Of a stretch of DNA of 64,000 bases, positions 17,526 through 29,978 are shown piece by piece (the stretch's first letter is position 1; the number at the start of each line of letters is the position of its first letter). The notes beneath the pieces are model-generated. The model made no database searches. It saw only the letters and a list, made by a program, of their open reading frames with translations, and was not told where the DNA came from. The position numbers and the translations under genes were made by a program. The DNA is taken from the NCBI RefSeq assembly GCF_023078355.1, contig NZ_CP095552.1, forward strand, positions 2,976,001 through 3,040,000. The letters are read 5' to 3'. This stretch comes from Gordonia hongkongensis (GTDB lineage Bacteria > Actinomycetota > Actinomycetes > Mycobacteriales > Mycobacteriaceae).

Positions 17526-18254
17526 CTACGGCACGACGGCCAGTGAGTCGATCTCCAGGCCGTCGGCCAACCGCCGCGCGGCGCGGACCGAGGTCCCGAG
17601 GGCGGTGGTCAGACTGGCGCCGCCGGCCAGTTGCAGACGCGCGGCGAACTCGGTCCCGTGCACGTCGCCGGGCCGGTTGTCGGGGTACCGGAACACGCTG
17701 CTCGCCGCCCGGTGGCCCGCGGCCCCCGCGCGTGTGCGCTGACCGAGCGAGAGCCGATGGGCCAGCACCACTTGATCGTCGACCTCGACGCGCAGACCCC
17801 CGGTCCAGGCACCCATCCGGTCGCGGTCGACCAGGGTGGCGTCCGTCATGCTCGCCGCCCGGCCGATCTGGACGTGCTCGTGTAGATCGAGGGTGGCGCC
17901 GGCGGCGAGTCGTGCCGTGATGTCCGAGCGGTGGACCGCGCCACCGGCGACGACCGTCGGTTGCGGGTCGATGCGCAGGCGACCACCGTCGCCGACGGCG
18001 ATCTCCCACCGAGCCGACGAGTCCGGACGGTCGCGGGCCGGCAGCGCGATCGTCGCCGCGACGCTGCCGAGGCGCAACTGCGCACCCGGTTCGACCTCGA
18101 TGCGCACCACGATCTCGTCACCACCGAGCGGCGTGGCGGCGGTGCCGATCAGCTGAACGTGCCCTGGCGCGGTCACCCGCACGCCCAGTCCCCCGACCGC
18201 CCGATGACGCACGCCACGCTCGACGGTGGCGACGATGTCGACCTCGGTGCGCAT
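17526..18254 (-). CDS. ureD: Urease accessory protein UreD
   Basis: 242 residues of the UreD/UreH family (..GVRVTAPGHVQLIGTAATPLGGDEIVVRIEVEPGA..; ..LDLHEHVQIGR..; ..GTSVRAARRLADGLEI). UreD binds apo-urease and with UreF and UreG delivers nickel. I start at ATG 18254; GTG 18260, which overlaps the ureG stop as GTGA, is an equally coupled alternative. It is the last gene of the urease operon. It is somewhat longer than M. tuberculosis UreD (about 208), mostly through loops. Confidence 0.88.
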   Translation of the reverse strand: MRTEVDIVATVERGVRHRAVGGLGVRVTAPGHVQLIGTAATPLGGDEIVVRIEVEPGAQLRLGSVAATIALPARDRPDSSARWEIAVGDGGRLRIDPQPTVVAGGAVHRSDITARLAAGATLDLHEHVQIGRAASMTDATLVDRDRMGAWTGGLRVEVDDQVVLAHRLSLGQRTRAGAAGHRAASSVFRYPDNRPGDVHGTEFAARLQLAGGASLTTALGTSVRAARRLADGLEIDSLAVVP

Positions 18255-18256
18255 CG

Positions 18257-18943
18257 TCACCCGGCGGCGACCGGGGCCGCCAGTTGGGCCCGGACCCAGG
18301 CCAGCACGTCCGTCGCGGCCGGGTCCTCGGTCAGCGAGATCATGGCGGTCTGCCGACCCTCGCGGACCTTCGCGGCGTCGCGCCGCATGACGTCGAGGTC
18401 GGCGTTGACGCGTTCGGCCAGATCGATCTTGTTGATCACCAACAGGTCCGAGAACGTGACGCCGGGTCCGCCCTTGCGGGGCACCTTGTCCCCGCCCGCG
18501 ACGTCGATGACGAAGATCTGCACGTCGATCAGACCTGTCGAGAACGTTGCGGTGAGATTGTCGCCGCCCGATTCCACGAGGATCAGATCCAGCGGCGGGT
18601 TCGCCTCGACCAGATCGTCGATGGCGTCGAGATTGGCGGTGATGTCGTCCCGGATGGCGGTGTGCGGACAACCGCCGGTCTGGACGGCGGTGATCCGTTC
18701 GTCGGGCAGAACAGCGTTGCGGCGCAGGAAGTCGGCGTCCTCGGTCGTGTAGATATCGTTTGTCAACACGGCGACCGACAACTCGTCCCGGAGCTGTCGG
18801 CACAGTGCGGCCACCAGCGCGGTCTTGCCCGATCCGACCGGGCCACCGACACCGATGCGCAGCGCCTCGCCGGGCTCGCGCTTGCGGCGCGGCCGGTTGT
18901 GGTCGTGGGTGTGCGGCTGCCCGTCGATGAGATGCGGGGGCAT
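18257..18943 (-). CDS. ureG: Urease accessory GTPase UreG
   Basis: 228 residues. A His-rich N-terminus (about HxHTHDHN) for metal binding precedes the P-loop [13 protein letters not shown], the metal-binding CPH motif in [24 protein letters not shown] (Walker B region) and [11 protein letters not shown] (the G4 NKxD motif). UreG hydrolyses GTP to drive nickel insertion into urease. ATG 18943 has AGGAG upstream. Confidence 0.95.
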   Translation of the reverse strand: MPPHLIDGQPHTHDHNRPRRKREPGEALRIGVGGPVGSGKTALVAALCRQLRDELSVAVLTNDIYTTEDADFLRRNAVLPDERITAVQTGGCPHTAIRDDITANLDAIDDLVEANPPLDLILVESGGDNLTATFSTGLIDVQIFVIDVAGGDKVPRKGGPGVTFSDLLVINKIDLAERVNADLDVMRRDAAKVREGRQTAMISLTEDPAATDVLAWVRAQLAAPVAAG

Positions 18944-19004
18944 GGGAACTCCTCTCGGTTCGCGACGGCGACTTCGCCGGGTCACGGGATGGGTGGCGCG
19001 ATGG

Positions 19005-19670
19005 TCAGGACATGAACAGCGGCATCGGTTGCCGCTCATGGCGTTCGGCGAAGATGTCGAGCACCGGATCGGACAGGTCCGCCAGGCCGACCGCGGCCTC
19101 GGCGGCGACGCGTTCGCACTCGGGACCGAGTTCGGCGATCATGATCGACACGTCGGCCGGGTCGAGTGCGAGCAGGCGCTGGCCGGCAGTCGCCGACCCG
19201 CTCATAGTGGTGTACACGAGGATCAGGGCCGTGTGGAAACCCGACAGCGAGGACACCGCGCCGATCGACCCGCTGATGACGGGGAGATGCGTCGACGGCC
19301 GGTGGGCCGACCAATCGACGTCCGGCCACATCCGCCGCGCCAGCCGCACCATCCCGCGGCCCTGCGCCAGCGATGCCTTCCGTGCGGCCGCCGACGGTGT
19401 GCGCGCATCGGTTTCGCGTTGCGCGCGGGGCACGTCGAGCGCGCCGTCGGCCACGGCCGCCGCCACCGATGCCGCGACGAGACCGCTCGTGGTCACCCGG
19501 CGGTACAGGAAGGACGCGAGATCGCCTGCGGTGCGGATGAATCCGTCGGTGATCGCCTGCTCGACGCCACCGGAGTGGACGTGCCCGCCCACCGGAAGAC
19601 GCGAATCCGCCAGGGCCAGCATCATCGCCAGCGGCGCGGAGGCGCCCGGGTTCGTGTCGTCGGGTCGCAT
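19005..19670 (-). CDS. ureF: Urease accessory protein UreF
   Basis: 221 residues, all-helical UreF family: [22 protein letters not shown] at the N-terminus (family S-LP-GG-HSGG signature) and [16 protein letters not shown] in the second half. UreF is the activating partner of UreG in the UreDFG-urease complex. Its ATG at 19670 overlaps the ureC stop as ATGA. A 61-base spacer separates it from ureG. Confidence 0.9.
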   Translation of the reverse strand: MRPDDTNPGASAPLAMMLALADSRLPVGGHVHSGGVEQAITDGFIRTAGDLASFLYRRVTTSGLVAASVAAAVADGALDVPRAQRETDARTPSAAARKASLAQGRGMVRLARRMWPDVDWSAHRPSTHLPVISGSIGAVSSLSGFHTALILVYTTMSGSATAGQRLLALDPADVSIMIAELGPECERVAAEAAVGLADLSDPVLDIFAERHERQPMPLFMS

Positions 19671-21388
19671 CAGAACAGGAAATACCGTTGCGCCATCGGG
19701 AGTTCGGCAACGGGCTCGGACTCCCACACCTCACCGTCGACCCGCACCGTGAACGTGTCGGGGTCGACCTCGATCGTCGGGCAGGCGTCGTTGTTGACCA
19801 TGTCGGCCTTCCCGACGCCGCGGGTGTTCTTGACCGGGACGAGCCTGCGGTCGACCCCGATGCGCCCGGCGAGATCGGCGTCGGCACCCGGGGCGACGAA
19901 GCTGACCGACGTGGCGGCCGCGAGTTTCGGTGCGGCGCCGAACATCGGACGCGGGAAGACCGGTTGCGGCGTGGGGATCGACGCATTGGCGTCGCCCATC
20001 GCCGCCCACGCGATGGCGCCGCCCTTGATGACCAGATCGGGGCGGATCCCGAAGAACGCCGGGTCCCACAGCACGAGGTCGGCGAGCTTGCCGACCTCGA
20101 CCGAACCGATCTCGTCGTCGAAGCCATGGGCACGTGCCGGACAGATCGTGTACTTCGCGATGTAACGTCGTGCGCGATTGTTGTCCGCCCGACCGTCGCC
20201 GGGCAGCGATCCGCGTTTGCGCTTCATCACGTGCGCCGTCTGCCACGTCCGAAGCACGACTTCGCCGATCCGGCCCATCGCCTGCGAGTCCGAGCCGATC
20301 ATCGAGATCGCGCCCAGATCGTGCAGGAGGTCTTCGGCCGCGATCGTGGACGGCCGGATCCGGCTCTCGGCGAAGGCGAGGTCCTCCGGCACGGTGGGGT
20401 TGAGATGGTGGCAGACCATCAACATGTCGAGGTGCTCGTCGAGTGTGTTGACCGTGTGCGGGCGCGTCGGATTGGTCGACGACGGAAGCACATTCGGGTA
20501 GGCCGCGACCGTGATGATGTCCGGAGCGTGACCACCGCCGGCACCCTCGGTGTGGTAGGCGTGGATGCCGCGGCCGGCGATCGCGCCGAGGGTCGTCTCC
20601 ACGAACCCGGCCTCGTTCAGGGTGTCGGAGTGCAGGGCGACCTGCACGCCGGTCTCGTCGGCCACCCGCAGGCAGGCGTCGATGGCCGCGGGCGTGCTGC
20701 CCCAGTCCTCGTGCAGCTTGAAACCCGAAGCGCCCGCGCGGATCTGCTCGTGCATCGACTCGGCGCTGACGGTGTTGCCCTTGCCGAGGAGCGCGATGTT
20801 CATCGGCCAGTGATCGGTTGCGGCGAGGATCGAGGCCAGATGCCATGCGCCGGGTGTCACGGTGGTGGCCTTGCTGCCCTCGGCCGGACCCGTACCGCCG
20901 CCGATCACGGTGGTGATCCCGTTGCCCAGCGCCTCGTCCATGATCTGCGGACAGATGAAGTGCACATGGCAGTCGATGGCGCCGGCGGTGACGATCTTGC
21001 CGTTGCCGGCGACGATCTCGGTCGACGGCCCGATGACCAGGTCCGGATGCACCCCGTCCATGGTGTCGGGATTACCCGCCTTGCCCATCGCGACGATGCG
21101 ACCGTCCCGAATTCCCAAATCGGCCTTGATGATTCCCCAGTGATCGAGGAGCACGACGCCGGTGATGACGGTGTCGGGGGCGCCGTCGGCGCGGGTCGCC
21201 CGGCTCTGTCCCATCGACTCGCGGATCACCTTGCCACCGCCGAAGACGGCCTCGTCTCCGGCGCGACCCGGTCCGCCCGACAGGTCCTCGGTGACCTCGA
21301 TGAGCAGATCGGTGTCGGCGAGGCGGATCAGATCGCCCGTGGTCGGGCCGAACAGCTGTGCGTACCGGTCGCGTCCCAGGATGGCCAT
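19670..21388 (-). CDS. ureC: Urease subunit alpha (catalytic, dinickel)
   Basis: 572 residues, full length. Nickel ligands are visible: the two His of [12 protein letters not shown] (about residue 140), the Lys in GFKLHEDWG that becomes carbamylated, His in [10 protein letters not shown] and in [12 protein letters not shown], and the flap His in MVCHHLNPT. It hydrolyses urea to ammonia and carbamate in the cytosol. It overlaps ureF and lies 3 bases after ureB, so the operon is translationally coupled. Confidence 0.97.
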   Translation of the reverse strand: MAILGRDRYAQLFGPTTGDLIRLADTDLLIEVTEDLSGGPGRAGDEAVFGGGKVIRESMGQSRATRADGAPDTVITGVVLLDHWGIIKADLGIRDGRIVAMGKAGNPDTMDGVHPDLVIGPSTEIVAGNGKIVTAGAIDCHVHFICPQIMDEALGNGITTVIGGGTGPAEGSKATTVTPGAWHLASILAATDHWPMNIALLGKGNTVSAESMHEQIRAGASGFKLHEDWGSTPAAIDACLRVADETGVQVALHSDTLNEAGFVETTLGAIAGRGIHAYHTEGAGGGHAPDIITVAAYPNVLPSSTNPTRPHTVNTLDEHLDMLMVCHHLNPTVPEDLAFAESRIRPSTIAAEDLLHDLGAISMIGSDSQAMGRIGEVVLRTWQTAHVMKRKRGSLPGDGRADNNRARRYIAKYTICPARAHGFDDEIGSVEVGKLADLVLWDPAFFGIRPDLVIKGGAIAWAAMGDANASIPTPQPVFPRPMFGAAPKLAAATSVSFVAPGADADLAGRIGVDRRLVPVKNTRGVGKADMVNNDACPTIEVDPDTFTVRVDGEVWESEPVAELPMAQRYFLF

Positions 21389-21391
21389 GCG

Positions 21392-21766
21392 TCACTCACT
21401 CTCGTCGGTACGGACGGCGTCGACCGGTCCGCAGGCGCCGGGGGGCGCCAGGGAGATCCCGTACACCTCGCGGGTTCCGCCGAGCGGGACCAGACCGACG
21501 GTCATCTCGATGCCGGGCTCGAAACGCACCGCGGTCCCGGCCGGGATATCGAGGCGGCGGCCGTGTGCGCGAGCGCGGTCGAAGACGAGTGCGGCGTTCG
21601 ACTGCGGGAAGTGGACGTGACTGCCGACCTGCACCGGACGATCGCCGGAGTTGACGACCCGGAGTTCGACGGCGTCGGCACCCGCGTTGAGCTCGATGGT
21701 CCCGTCAGCGGCGATGACCTCACCCGGCACGAGTGTCGATCGCGGGCCGGGATGCGTACCCGACAT
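21392..21766 (-). CDS. ureB: Urease subunit beta
   Basis: 124 residues: [19 protein letters not shown].., then [11 protein letters not shown], which is the family signature, and [13 protein letters not shown]. It is a structural subunit packing on UreC. ATG 21766 has GAGGAG upstream and begins [10 protein letters not shown]. It ends 3 bases before ureC. Confidence 0.94.
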   Translation of the reverse strand: MSGTHPGPRSTLVPGEVIAADGTIELNAGADAVELRVVNSGDRPVQVGSHVHFPQSNAALVFDRARAHGRRLDIPAGTAVRFEPGIEMTVGLVPLGGTREVYGISLAPPGACGPVDAVRTDESE

Positions 21767-21851
21767 TTCGGTCTCCTCTGGACTGCTGCTGTTCGATGGA
21801 CGGGCGCGGGGCGCCACGATCCACCTCGGACGGTGCCCCGATCGCGGGGCG

Positions 21852-22154
21852 TCAGGCGATGGGGTCGTGCACGGTCACCAGCTTGGTGCCGTCGGGGAAC
21901 GTCGCCTCCACCTGGACGTCGTGCAGCATCTCCGGCACCCCGTCCATGACGTCGTCGCGCCGGAGCACCTCGCGGCCGGATGTCATCAGCTCGGCCACCG
22001 ACCGGCCGTCGCGGGCGCCCTCCAGGACGTGATCGGTGATCAGCGCGACCGACTCCGGGTGGTTGAGCTTGAGGCCGCGCCCCTGCCGCCGCCGGGCCAG
22101 CTCGGCCGCGTAGGAGATCAACAGCCGTTCTTGTTCATGCGGCGACAGTCGCAC
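21852..22154 (-). CDS. ureA: Urease subunit gamma
   Basis: 100 residues from a GTG start with GAGGAG upstream: [23 protein letters not shown].. and [21 protein letters not shown], the standard UreA sequence. First gene of the operon ureABCFGD; no ureE is present, as in mycobacteria. The operon promoter should lie in 22155-22287. There I see a possible hairpin (ggccgga / tccggcc at 22179-22208) but no clear promoter. Confidence 0.94.
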   Translation of the reverse strand: MRLSPHEQERLLISYAAELARRRQGRGLKLNHPESVALITDHVLEGARDGRSVAELMTSGREVLRRDDVMDGVPEMLHDVQVEATFPDGTKLVTVHDPIA

Positions 22155-22287
22155 CGGGAGCGCTCCTCGAGAGTGTTCGGCCGGACGGTCTGTTCGGTGG
22201 GTCCGGCCGGGCAGTAGGAGTCATCCTGCCATGCCGACACGGGGTCGGCGCGCCGAGTGGCGATGGGGTGACGCGGGCCTCAACGGC

Positions 22288-22710
22288 CTATGTGACCTCG
22301 ATGTTCTGCAGCCGCACCTGCGACTTGGCCAGCATCTTTCCGTCCTGGTCGACCATGTCGACAGCCCACAGCTGCTGGCGACGGCCCCGGTGGATCGGGG
22401 TCGACGTCGCGGTGACCGTGCCGGCGCGGACGGACCGGAGGAAGTCGGTGTTGTTGTTCACCCCGACGGCGGTGCCGCCGATCCCGGAATCCTGCAGCCA
22501 GAGGAAACCGCTCATGCTGGCGACACTCTCACCGACCGCGCAATAGACGCCGCCGTGCACGATGCCGAACGGCTGATGATGACGCTCGGTGATCTCCATC
22601 GTGGCCACGATCCGGTCCGGCCCGGCCTCGACGACCTCGAGTCCCAGGACCCCGTCGAGCCCTTTGCCGAATGAATCCCGGAGAACATCGTCCGCACTGT
22701 CAGCAGTCAT
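22288..22710 (-). CDS. PaaI-like hot-dog thioesterase (Rv1847-type)
   Basis: 140 residues. The PaaI signature is present: HHQPFGIVHGGVYCAVGESVAS, with the H-GG core at about residues 50-55, followed by GVNNNTDFLRSVRAGTV. Such proteins hydrolyse acyl- or aryl-CoA thioesters. The start at ATG 22710 gives exactly the length of the M. tuberculosis homologue Rv1847, which likewise sits between blaI and ureA. It lies on the same strand as the urease operon, 133 bp upstream of ureA. Confidence 0.88.
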   Translation of the reverse strand: MTADSADDVLRDSFGKGLDGVLGLEVVEAGPDRIVATMEITERHHQPFGIVHGGVYCAVGESVASMSGFLWLQDSGIGGTAVGVNNNTDFLRSVRAGTVTATSTPIHRGRRQQLWAVDMVDQDGKMLAKSQVRLQNIEVT

Positions 22711-22811
22711 GACGTCAACAGTCGCATGTCGGTCGGATCGTGGCGACAGCAGTCCGGGACTCGGCGGGGAACCGGGCTCGACCGCCGATCGTTTGCCCCC
22801 CGAGGATCCCA

Positions 22812-22846
22812 GAAGGCCCCGCATCCCTGGGAGATGCGGGGCCTTC
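22812..22846. terminator. Strong GC-rich hairpin, probable bidirectional terminator
   Basis: The arms gaaggccccgcat and atgcggggccttc pair perfectly over 13 bp around a 9-base loop. No long T tract follows on either strand. It lies in the 342-bp gap between the divergent thioesterase and blaI genes, about 60 bp from the iron-box-like site. It therefore sits upstream of both genes rather than after one, which is unusual for a terminator and may mark the end of a short untranslated transcript. Confidence 0.6.
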
Positions 22847-22906
22847 CGTGCCGTGGACCGGGGGTCTCTGCAGCCCTCAGGACTCTCGCGCGGTCCGACG
22901 TGACAC

Positions 22907-22925
22907 TTAATGTAGGCTAGCCTTA
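22907..22925. promoter_or_regulatory. Candidate IdeR/DtxR iron box upstream of blaI
   Basis: The 19 bases ttaatgtaggctagcctta match the DtxR/IdeR consensus (TTAGGTTAGGCTAACCTAA) at the outer TTA, the central TAGGCTA and the following CCT, with a perfect 10-bp palindrome aggctagcct in the middle. It lies 128 bp before the blaI start. Known IdeR boxes repress iron-uptake genes when iron is plentiful. BlaI and M56 peptidases are not standard members of that regulon, so the target is uncertain. The remainder of 22711-23052 shows only the hairpin above. Confidence 0.5.
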
Positions 22926-23052
22926 CCAACCTGTCAAGCGTTCGGGAAAAGGCCACGTCAGGAGCGTGGTGACCGACATCGGCGTCGCTCAGCACACCGA
23001 CACGCAACAACTGGGTATCCACCGGACCTACAAACGGAGGCACAGCAGTAAA

Positions 23053-23451
23053 ATGCGAAAGATGAATGGCCTGGGCGACCTCGAACGCGCTGTGATGGAC
23101 ACGTTGTGGGAGAGTTCGACCCCGCAGACCGTGCGGCAGGTACACGCCGCACTGTCCCGGGACCGCTCCCTTGCGTACACGACCGTCATGACGGTCCTGC
23201 AGCGACTGGCGAAGAAGAACCTGGTGACGCAGATCCGCGACGACCGGGCCCACAAGTACGTCCCCACCCATCCCCGCGAGGACCTGGTCGCCAGCCTCAT
23301 GGTCGACGCGCTCAGCGAGGCCGCCGCTCCCGGCTCCCGACATGCGGCCCTGGTGTCCTTCGTCGGTCGCGTGGGCGCCGACGAGGCGGCCGCCCTCCGT
23401 TCCGCACTCGATGAACTCGAAGCCGCCCGCGGAACGAGCGACACCGGCTAG
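23053..23451 (+). CDS. blaI: BlaI/MecI-family transcriptional repressor
   Basis: 132 residues: LGDLERAVMDTLWESSTPQTVRQVHAAL (winged helix) and LAYTTVMTVLQRLAKKNLVTQ (recognition helix), nearly identical in layout to mycobacterial BlaI (Rv1846c). BlaI dimers block beta-lactam-response and respiration-linked genes until cleaved by a partner metalloprotease. Start ATG 23053 gives MRKMNGLGDLERAV; GGAGG lies 12 bases upstream, so ATG 23062 is also possible. The M56 peptidase gene follows 44 bases later. Confidence 0.93.
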   Translation: MRKMNGLGDLERAVMDTLWESSTPQTVRQVHAALSRDRSLAYTTVMTVLQRLAKKNLVTQIRDDRAHKYVPTHPREDLVASLMVDALSEAAAPGSRHAALVSFVGRVGADEAAALRSALDELEAARGTSDTG

Positions 23452-23495
23452 ATTCGCGGCACCACCACTCGCAGCCCACCCTGAGGAATCACCAG

Positions 23496-24449
23496 ATGAC
23501 CGCCTTGCTCTTCGGCATCGTCAGCCTGGTGCTCGCCGGACCCGTACCCGAGGCACTGTCCCGGGCCCGCTGGCCGATCCGAGCACCACGCGCGGCGATG
23601 ACGCTGTGGCAGGCCATTGCCCTGGCCGCCGTGCTGTCGGCGTTCAGCTGTGGCCTGGCGATCGCGGCGAACATCCTCGTGATCGGTCCCGACGGCACCC
23701 CGACGACCCACCCGGTCCGTGAGATCGAACGCCTCGGCTGGCCGCTGTGGCTCCTCTGCGTCGGGGTCTTCGTGCTCACCCTGCTCGTCGGCGCGCGGCT
23801 GTTCTACACCGTGATCCGCGTCGGCCTGCGCACCCGCGCCCGGCGCAAGGCGCACCGTCAGCTCATCGACATCCTCGACCGTTGCGACCGGACCGACGAC
23901 GCCGACGATCCGCTCTACGCCCGCGACGTCCGGATGATCGACGTCGAACAACCCCTCGCCTACTGCCTGCCCGGGCTGCGTCAGCGCGTCGTGGTCAGCG
24001 AAGGCGTGGTGCATCGGCTCACCCGTGACGAACTCGTCGCGGTGATCGCCCACGAACGCGCGCACCTCCGCGCCCGCCACGACCTCGTCCTCGAGGCCTT
24101 CATCGCGTTGCACGAGGCGTTCCCCCGCTTCGTCCGCAGCAGCTCGGCGCTCGGCGCCGCGGAACTGCTCGTCGAGGCACTGGCCGACGACCAGGCCGTC
24201 CGCGCGACCACCCCGACGACACTGGGTCGCGCACTGGTCGCGTGCGCCGACGCGGTGGCTCCCCGCGGGGCGATGGCGGTCGGCGGGCCGACCACCCTGA
24301 CCCGCGTCCACCGGCTCCGCGACGACCGTCCCGCACGCGTTCTCGCGGCCGGCGCCTACATCGCCGCCGCCGCGATCCTGGTCCTGCCGACCCTCGCGGT
24401 CGCGATCCCGTGGCTGACCGAGCTCAACCGACTCATGTCGGCGTTCTGA
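23496..24449 (+). CDS. M56-family membrane metallopeptidase (BlaR1/MecR1-type protease part)
   Basis: 317 residues with transmembrane segments at about 1-20, 35-60, 80-105 and 280-305. The zinc motif is HERAH in VIAHERAHLRARHDLV (about residues 188-192), with a downstream acidic segment (EALADDQAVRA). Unlike staphylococcal BlaR1 it has no C-terminal penicillin-binding sensor domain, as in M. tuberculosis Rv1845c. It is the likely partner that inactivates the BlaI repressor encoded just upstream. Confidence 0.9.
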   Translation: MTALLFGIVSLVLAGPVPEALSRARWPIRAPRAAMTLWQAIALAAVLSAFSCGLAIAANILVIGPDGTPTTHPVREIERLGWPLWLLCVGVFVLTLLVGARLFYTVIRVGLRTRARRKAHRQLIDILDRCDRTDDADDPLYARDVRMIDVEQPLAYCLPGLRQRVVVSEGVVHRLTRDELVAVIAHERAHLRARHDLVLEAFIALHEAFPRFVRSSSALGAAELLVEALADDQAVRATTPTTLGRALVACADAVAPRGAMAVGGPTTLTRVHRLRDDRPARVLAAGAYIAAAAILVLPTLAVAIPWLTELNRLMSAF

Positions 24450-24463
24450 CGACTCCTGTCCCC

Positions 24464-24482
24464 CGGCGGTATCGGACCGCCG
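24464..24482 (+). terminator. Hairpin after the M56 peptidase gene
   Basis: cggcggt and accgccg pair over 7 bp around a 5-base loop, 15 bases after the stop at 24449 and 54 bases before gnd. No T tract follows, so it may be a weak or factor-assisted terminator separating blaI-M56 from gnd. Confidence 0.45.
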
Positions 24483-24523
24483 TCACACGTGGAGGCAGAT
24501 CGCCGCTTCGGACACAGAGGCAA

Positions 24524-24529
24524 TAGGCT
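24524..24529 (+). promoter_or_regulatory. Possible -10 element for a leaderless gnd transcript
   Basis: taggct ends 6 bases before the gnd ATG at 24536, and no Shine-Dalgarno sequence is visible between them. This spacing would put the transcription start at or next to the ATG, a common arrangement in Mycobacteriales. No convincing -35 is seen. Confidence 0.3.
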
Positions 24530-24535
24530 GTCCGC

Positions 24536-27441
<2,906 letters not shown>

Positions 27442-27442
27442 C

Positions 27443-28912
27443 GTGGAGATCCTGCTCCTGGTCGCGAGTCTCGTCGGATTCATCGCGCTGACGCTCGGGA
27501 CGGCGCTGTTCGTGGCGGCCGAGTTCTCCCTCACCGCGTTGGAGCGGTCGACGATCACCGCCGACGTGGCCGATCGCGCGGACCGTCGTTCTCGGATGGT
27601 CCAACGCGCGCACTCCACCCTGTCGTTCCAGCTGTCGGGCGCGCAGCTGGGCATCACGATCACGACCCTCATCACCGGCTACATCGCCGAACCGGTCCTC
27701 GCCCGGATCCTCCAGCCGCCGCTGACCGCACTCGGCGTCGGCGAGTCGGTGGCCTCGGCGACCTCGCTCATCCTCGCGCTGGTGATCGCGACCTCCCTGT
27801 CGATGGTGCTCGGCGAGCTCATCCCGAAGAACCTCGCGATCGCCAAGCCGCTCGCGGTGGCGCGGGCCACCGCCGGCCCGATGACCGTGTTCTCCGCGGT
27901 CTTCCGCTGGGCGATCAACGGATTGAACGGCACGGCGAACTGGATCGTCCGCCGACTCGGCATCGAACCGACCGATGAGCTGGCCTCCGCGCGGTCGCCC
28001 CAGGAACTCGTCTCGCTCGTCCGTAACTCGGCACGTCGCGGTGCCCTCGACCAGCAGACGGCGACCCTCGTCGACCGCTCGCTGCGCTTCGGCGAACTGA
28101 CCGCCGAGGACCTGATGACCCCCCGCGTGACCATCGATTGTCTCGACCGCGCCGACTCCGTCCGCGATCTCGTCATGGCGTCGTCGCGCACCGGGCATTC
28201 CCGTTTCCCGGTCGTCATCGACGGCGACCTCGACGACCTCGTCGGGGTCGTGCACATCAAACAGGCCTTCACCGTTCCGCCCGAGCGACAGGCCACCACC
28301 TCGGTCACCTCGATCGCCCGGCCGGTGCCACGTGTGCCGGCCAGCCTCGACGGTGACGCGCTGATGGAACGCATCCGCGCCGACGGGATGGAGCTGTGCG
28401 TCGTGATCGACGAATACGGCGGGACCGCCGGCATCGTCACCACCGAAGACCTCATCGAGGAGATCCTCGGCGACGTCACCGACGAACACGACGACGAACG
28501 CGCCGACGTCGCGGTCGACGGCAACGGTTACGTCTGTGCCGGACTGCTGCGCATCGACGAGCTGTACGACGCCGTCGGCTACCACGCCCCCGAAGGGCCC
28601 TACGACACGCTGGGTGGACTCGTCATGTACTGCCTGGGCCGCATTCCCACCGTCGACGACGAGGTGGACCTCCCACGACGCTCGGCCGTCGGCGAGACCG
28701 ACGACGACACCGCCCAGTCGCCCGACCGCGGCTCGGACGTCACCTGGCGTGCGACCGTCACCCAGATGGACGGACGCCGGGTCGACGTGGTCGCGATCCG
28801 GCCGGCTCCCGCGGATCAGGTCCGGCCGGCTCACGCGGATCGAGACCTCTCCGCCGCTTCCGAACGAAACGGCGAACCGTCGAACATCCAGGGGGACCCG
28901 CATGGGCGGTGA
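27443..28912 (+). CDS. CNNM/CorC-family hemolysin-like membrane protein (Rv1842c type)
   Basis: 489 residues from a GTG one base after the guaB1 stop. The N-terminal DUF21/CNNM domain has about four membrane segments (residues 1-175, including FVAAEFSLTALE and MVLGELIPKNLAIAKP, the E-x-x-PK family motif). A CBS pair follows (about 210-335: DLMTPRVTI.., VVIDEYGGTAGIVT) and then a CorC_HlyC domain. Family members transport or sense Mg2+ and related divalent cations. The last ~60 residues are a low-complexity tail overlapping the next gene by 11 bases. Confidence 0.88.
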   Translation: MEILLLVASLVGFIALTLGTALFVAAEFSLTALERSTITADVADRADRRSRMVQRAHSTLSFQLSGAQLGITITTLITGYIAEPVLARILQPPLTALGVGESVASATSLILALVIATSLSMVLGELIPKNLAIAKPLAVARATAGPMTVFSAVFRWAINGLNGTANWIVRRLGIEPTDELASARSPQELVSLVRNSARRGALDQQTATLVDRSLRFGELTAEDLMTPRVTIDCLDRADSVRDLVMASSRTGHSRFPVVIDGDLDDLVGVVHIKQAFTVPPERQATTSVTSIARPVPRVPASLDGDALMERIRADGMELCVVIDEYGGTAGIVTTEDLIEEILGDVTDEHDDERADVAVDGNGYVCAGLLRIDELYDAVGYHAPEGPYDTLGGLVMYCLGRIPTVDDEVDLPRRSAVGETDDDTAQSPDRGSDVTWRATVTQMDGRRVDVVAIRPAPADQVRPAHADRDLSAASERNGEPSNIQGDPHGR

Positions 28913-29978
28913 TCTGTGGGCGGTCGGGCTGACCGTCGTCCTCCTGGCCGGCAACGCGTTCTTCGTGGGTGCCGAGTTCTCCCTGATCTCGGCTCGACGC
29001 GACCGCCTCGAAGCCCTCGCCGAGAGCGGCAAGAGCCGCGCGAGGACCGTCATCCACGCCGGCGAACGGCTGTCGCTGATGCTGGCCGGTGCGCAGCTCG
29101 GCATCACGATCTGCTCGATCCTGCTCGGCCGGGTCGGCGAGCCCGCGGTCGCGCATCTCATCGAGGCGCCGCTGCACCTGGCGCACGTTCCCGATGCCCT
29201 TCTCCACCCGATCTCGTTCGCCATCGCGCTGTCGCTGGTCGTGGTGCTGCACATCCTGCTGGGTGAGATGGTGCCGAAGAACATCGCGCTGGCCGGCCCG
29301 GAGTCGTCCGCGATGCTCCTCGTGCCGGCACATCTGCTCTTCATCCGTCTGGTCCGGCCGTTGATCGCGTTCTACAACTGGCTGGCGAACATCTCCCTGC
29401 GGCTCCTCCGGGTGGAACCGAAGGACGAACTCGAGTCAACGGTGTCACTGGGCGAGCTGGCCGAGATGGTCGGCGAGTCCAAGCAGGAAGGCCTCATCGA
29501 CGCCGAGGAGCACGAACGACTGACCCGCGCCCTGCAGTCCATCGGCCGCACGGTGTCGGAGGTGATGATCCCGCTGGACCAGATGCGCAGTGTCGGTGTG
29601 CAGGTGTCCGGTTCCGGCGGCATCGGACCGACCCTGGGTGCGGTGGAGAAAGCGGTCGGCGAGACGGGGTTCTCCCGGTTCCCCGTCCGCGGACCCGACG
29701 GCACCTTCACCGGCTATCTGCACCTCAAGGACGTACTCGACGAGATCCTCGACGAGCACGTCGGACCGGACACCATCATCGGCGTCGACAAGATCCGGCC
29801 GCTGCCGGTCATCGATTCGACGACGCCCCTCGACGAGGCCACGGGAGTGCTGCGACGGACCAGTTCGCATCTGGGCGCGGTGGTCGACGACAGCGGCCGC
29901 ACCATCGGCATCGTCCCGCTCGCCGATCTGGTGGAGGAGTTCGTCGGCAACGTCCGCGACGAGACACACCGGGTGTGA
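28902..29978 (+). CDS. Second CNNM/CorC-family membrane protein (Rv1841c type)
   Basis: 358 residues. DUF21/CNNM membrane domain (about 1-170, with FFVGAEFSLISARRDR and LLGEMVPKNIALAGP), then a CBS pair (MIPLDQMRSVGV.., YLHLKDVLDEIL.., GAVVDDSGRTIGIVPLADLVEEF). It lacks the C-terminal CorC_HlyC domain of its upstream paralogue. The start overlaps the end of that gene by 11 bases with a GGGGG ribosome site. The two paralogues probably form a heteromeric membrane assembly. Confidence 0.87.
   Translation: MGGDLWAVGLTVVLLAGNAFFVGAEFSLISARRDRLEALAESGKSRARTVIHAGERLSLMLAGAQLGITICSILLGRVGEPAVAHLIEAPLHLAHVPDALLHPISFAIALSLVVVLHILLGEMVPKNIALAGPESSAMLLVPAHLLFIRLVRPLIAFYNWLANISLRLLRVEPKDELESTVSLGELAEMVGESKQEGLIDAEEHERLTRALQSIGRTVSEVMIPLDQMRSVGVQVSGSGGIGPTLGAVEKAVGETGFSRFPVRGPDGTFTGYLHLKDVLDEILDEHVGPDTIIGVDKIRPLPVIDSTTPLDEATGVLRRTSSHLGAVVDDSGRTIGIVPLADLVEEFVGNVRDETHRV

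Noticed and set aside
19688..21949. Large plus-strand open frame opposite the urease genes
   Set aside because: Antisense shadow of ureC and ureB; typical Arg/Asp/Val-rich shadow composition.
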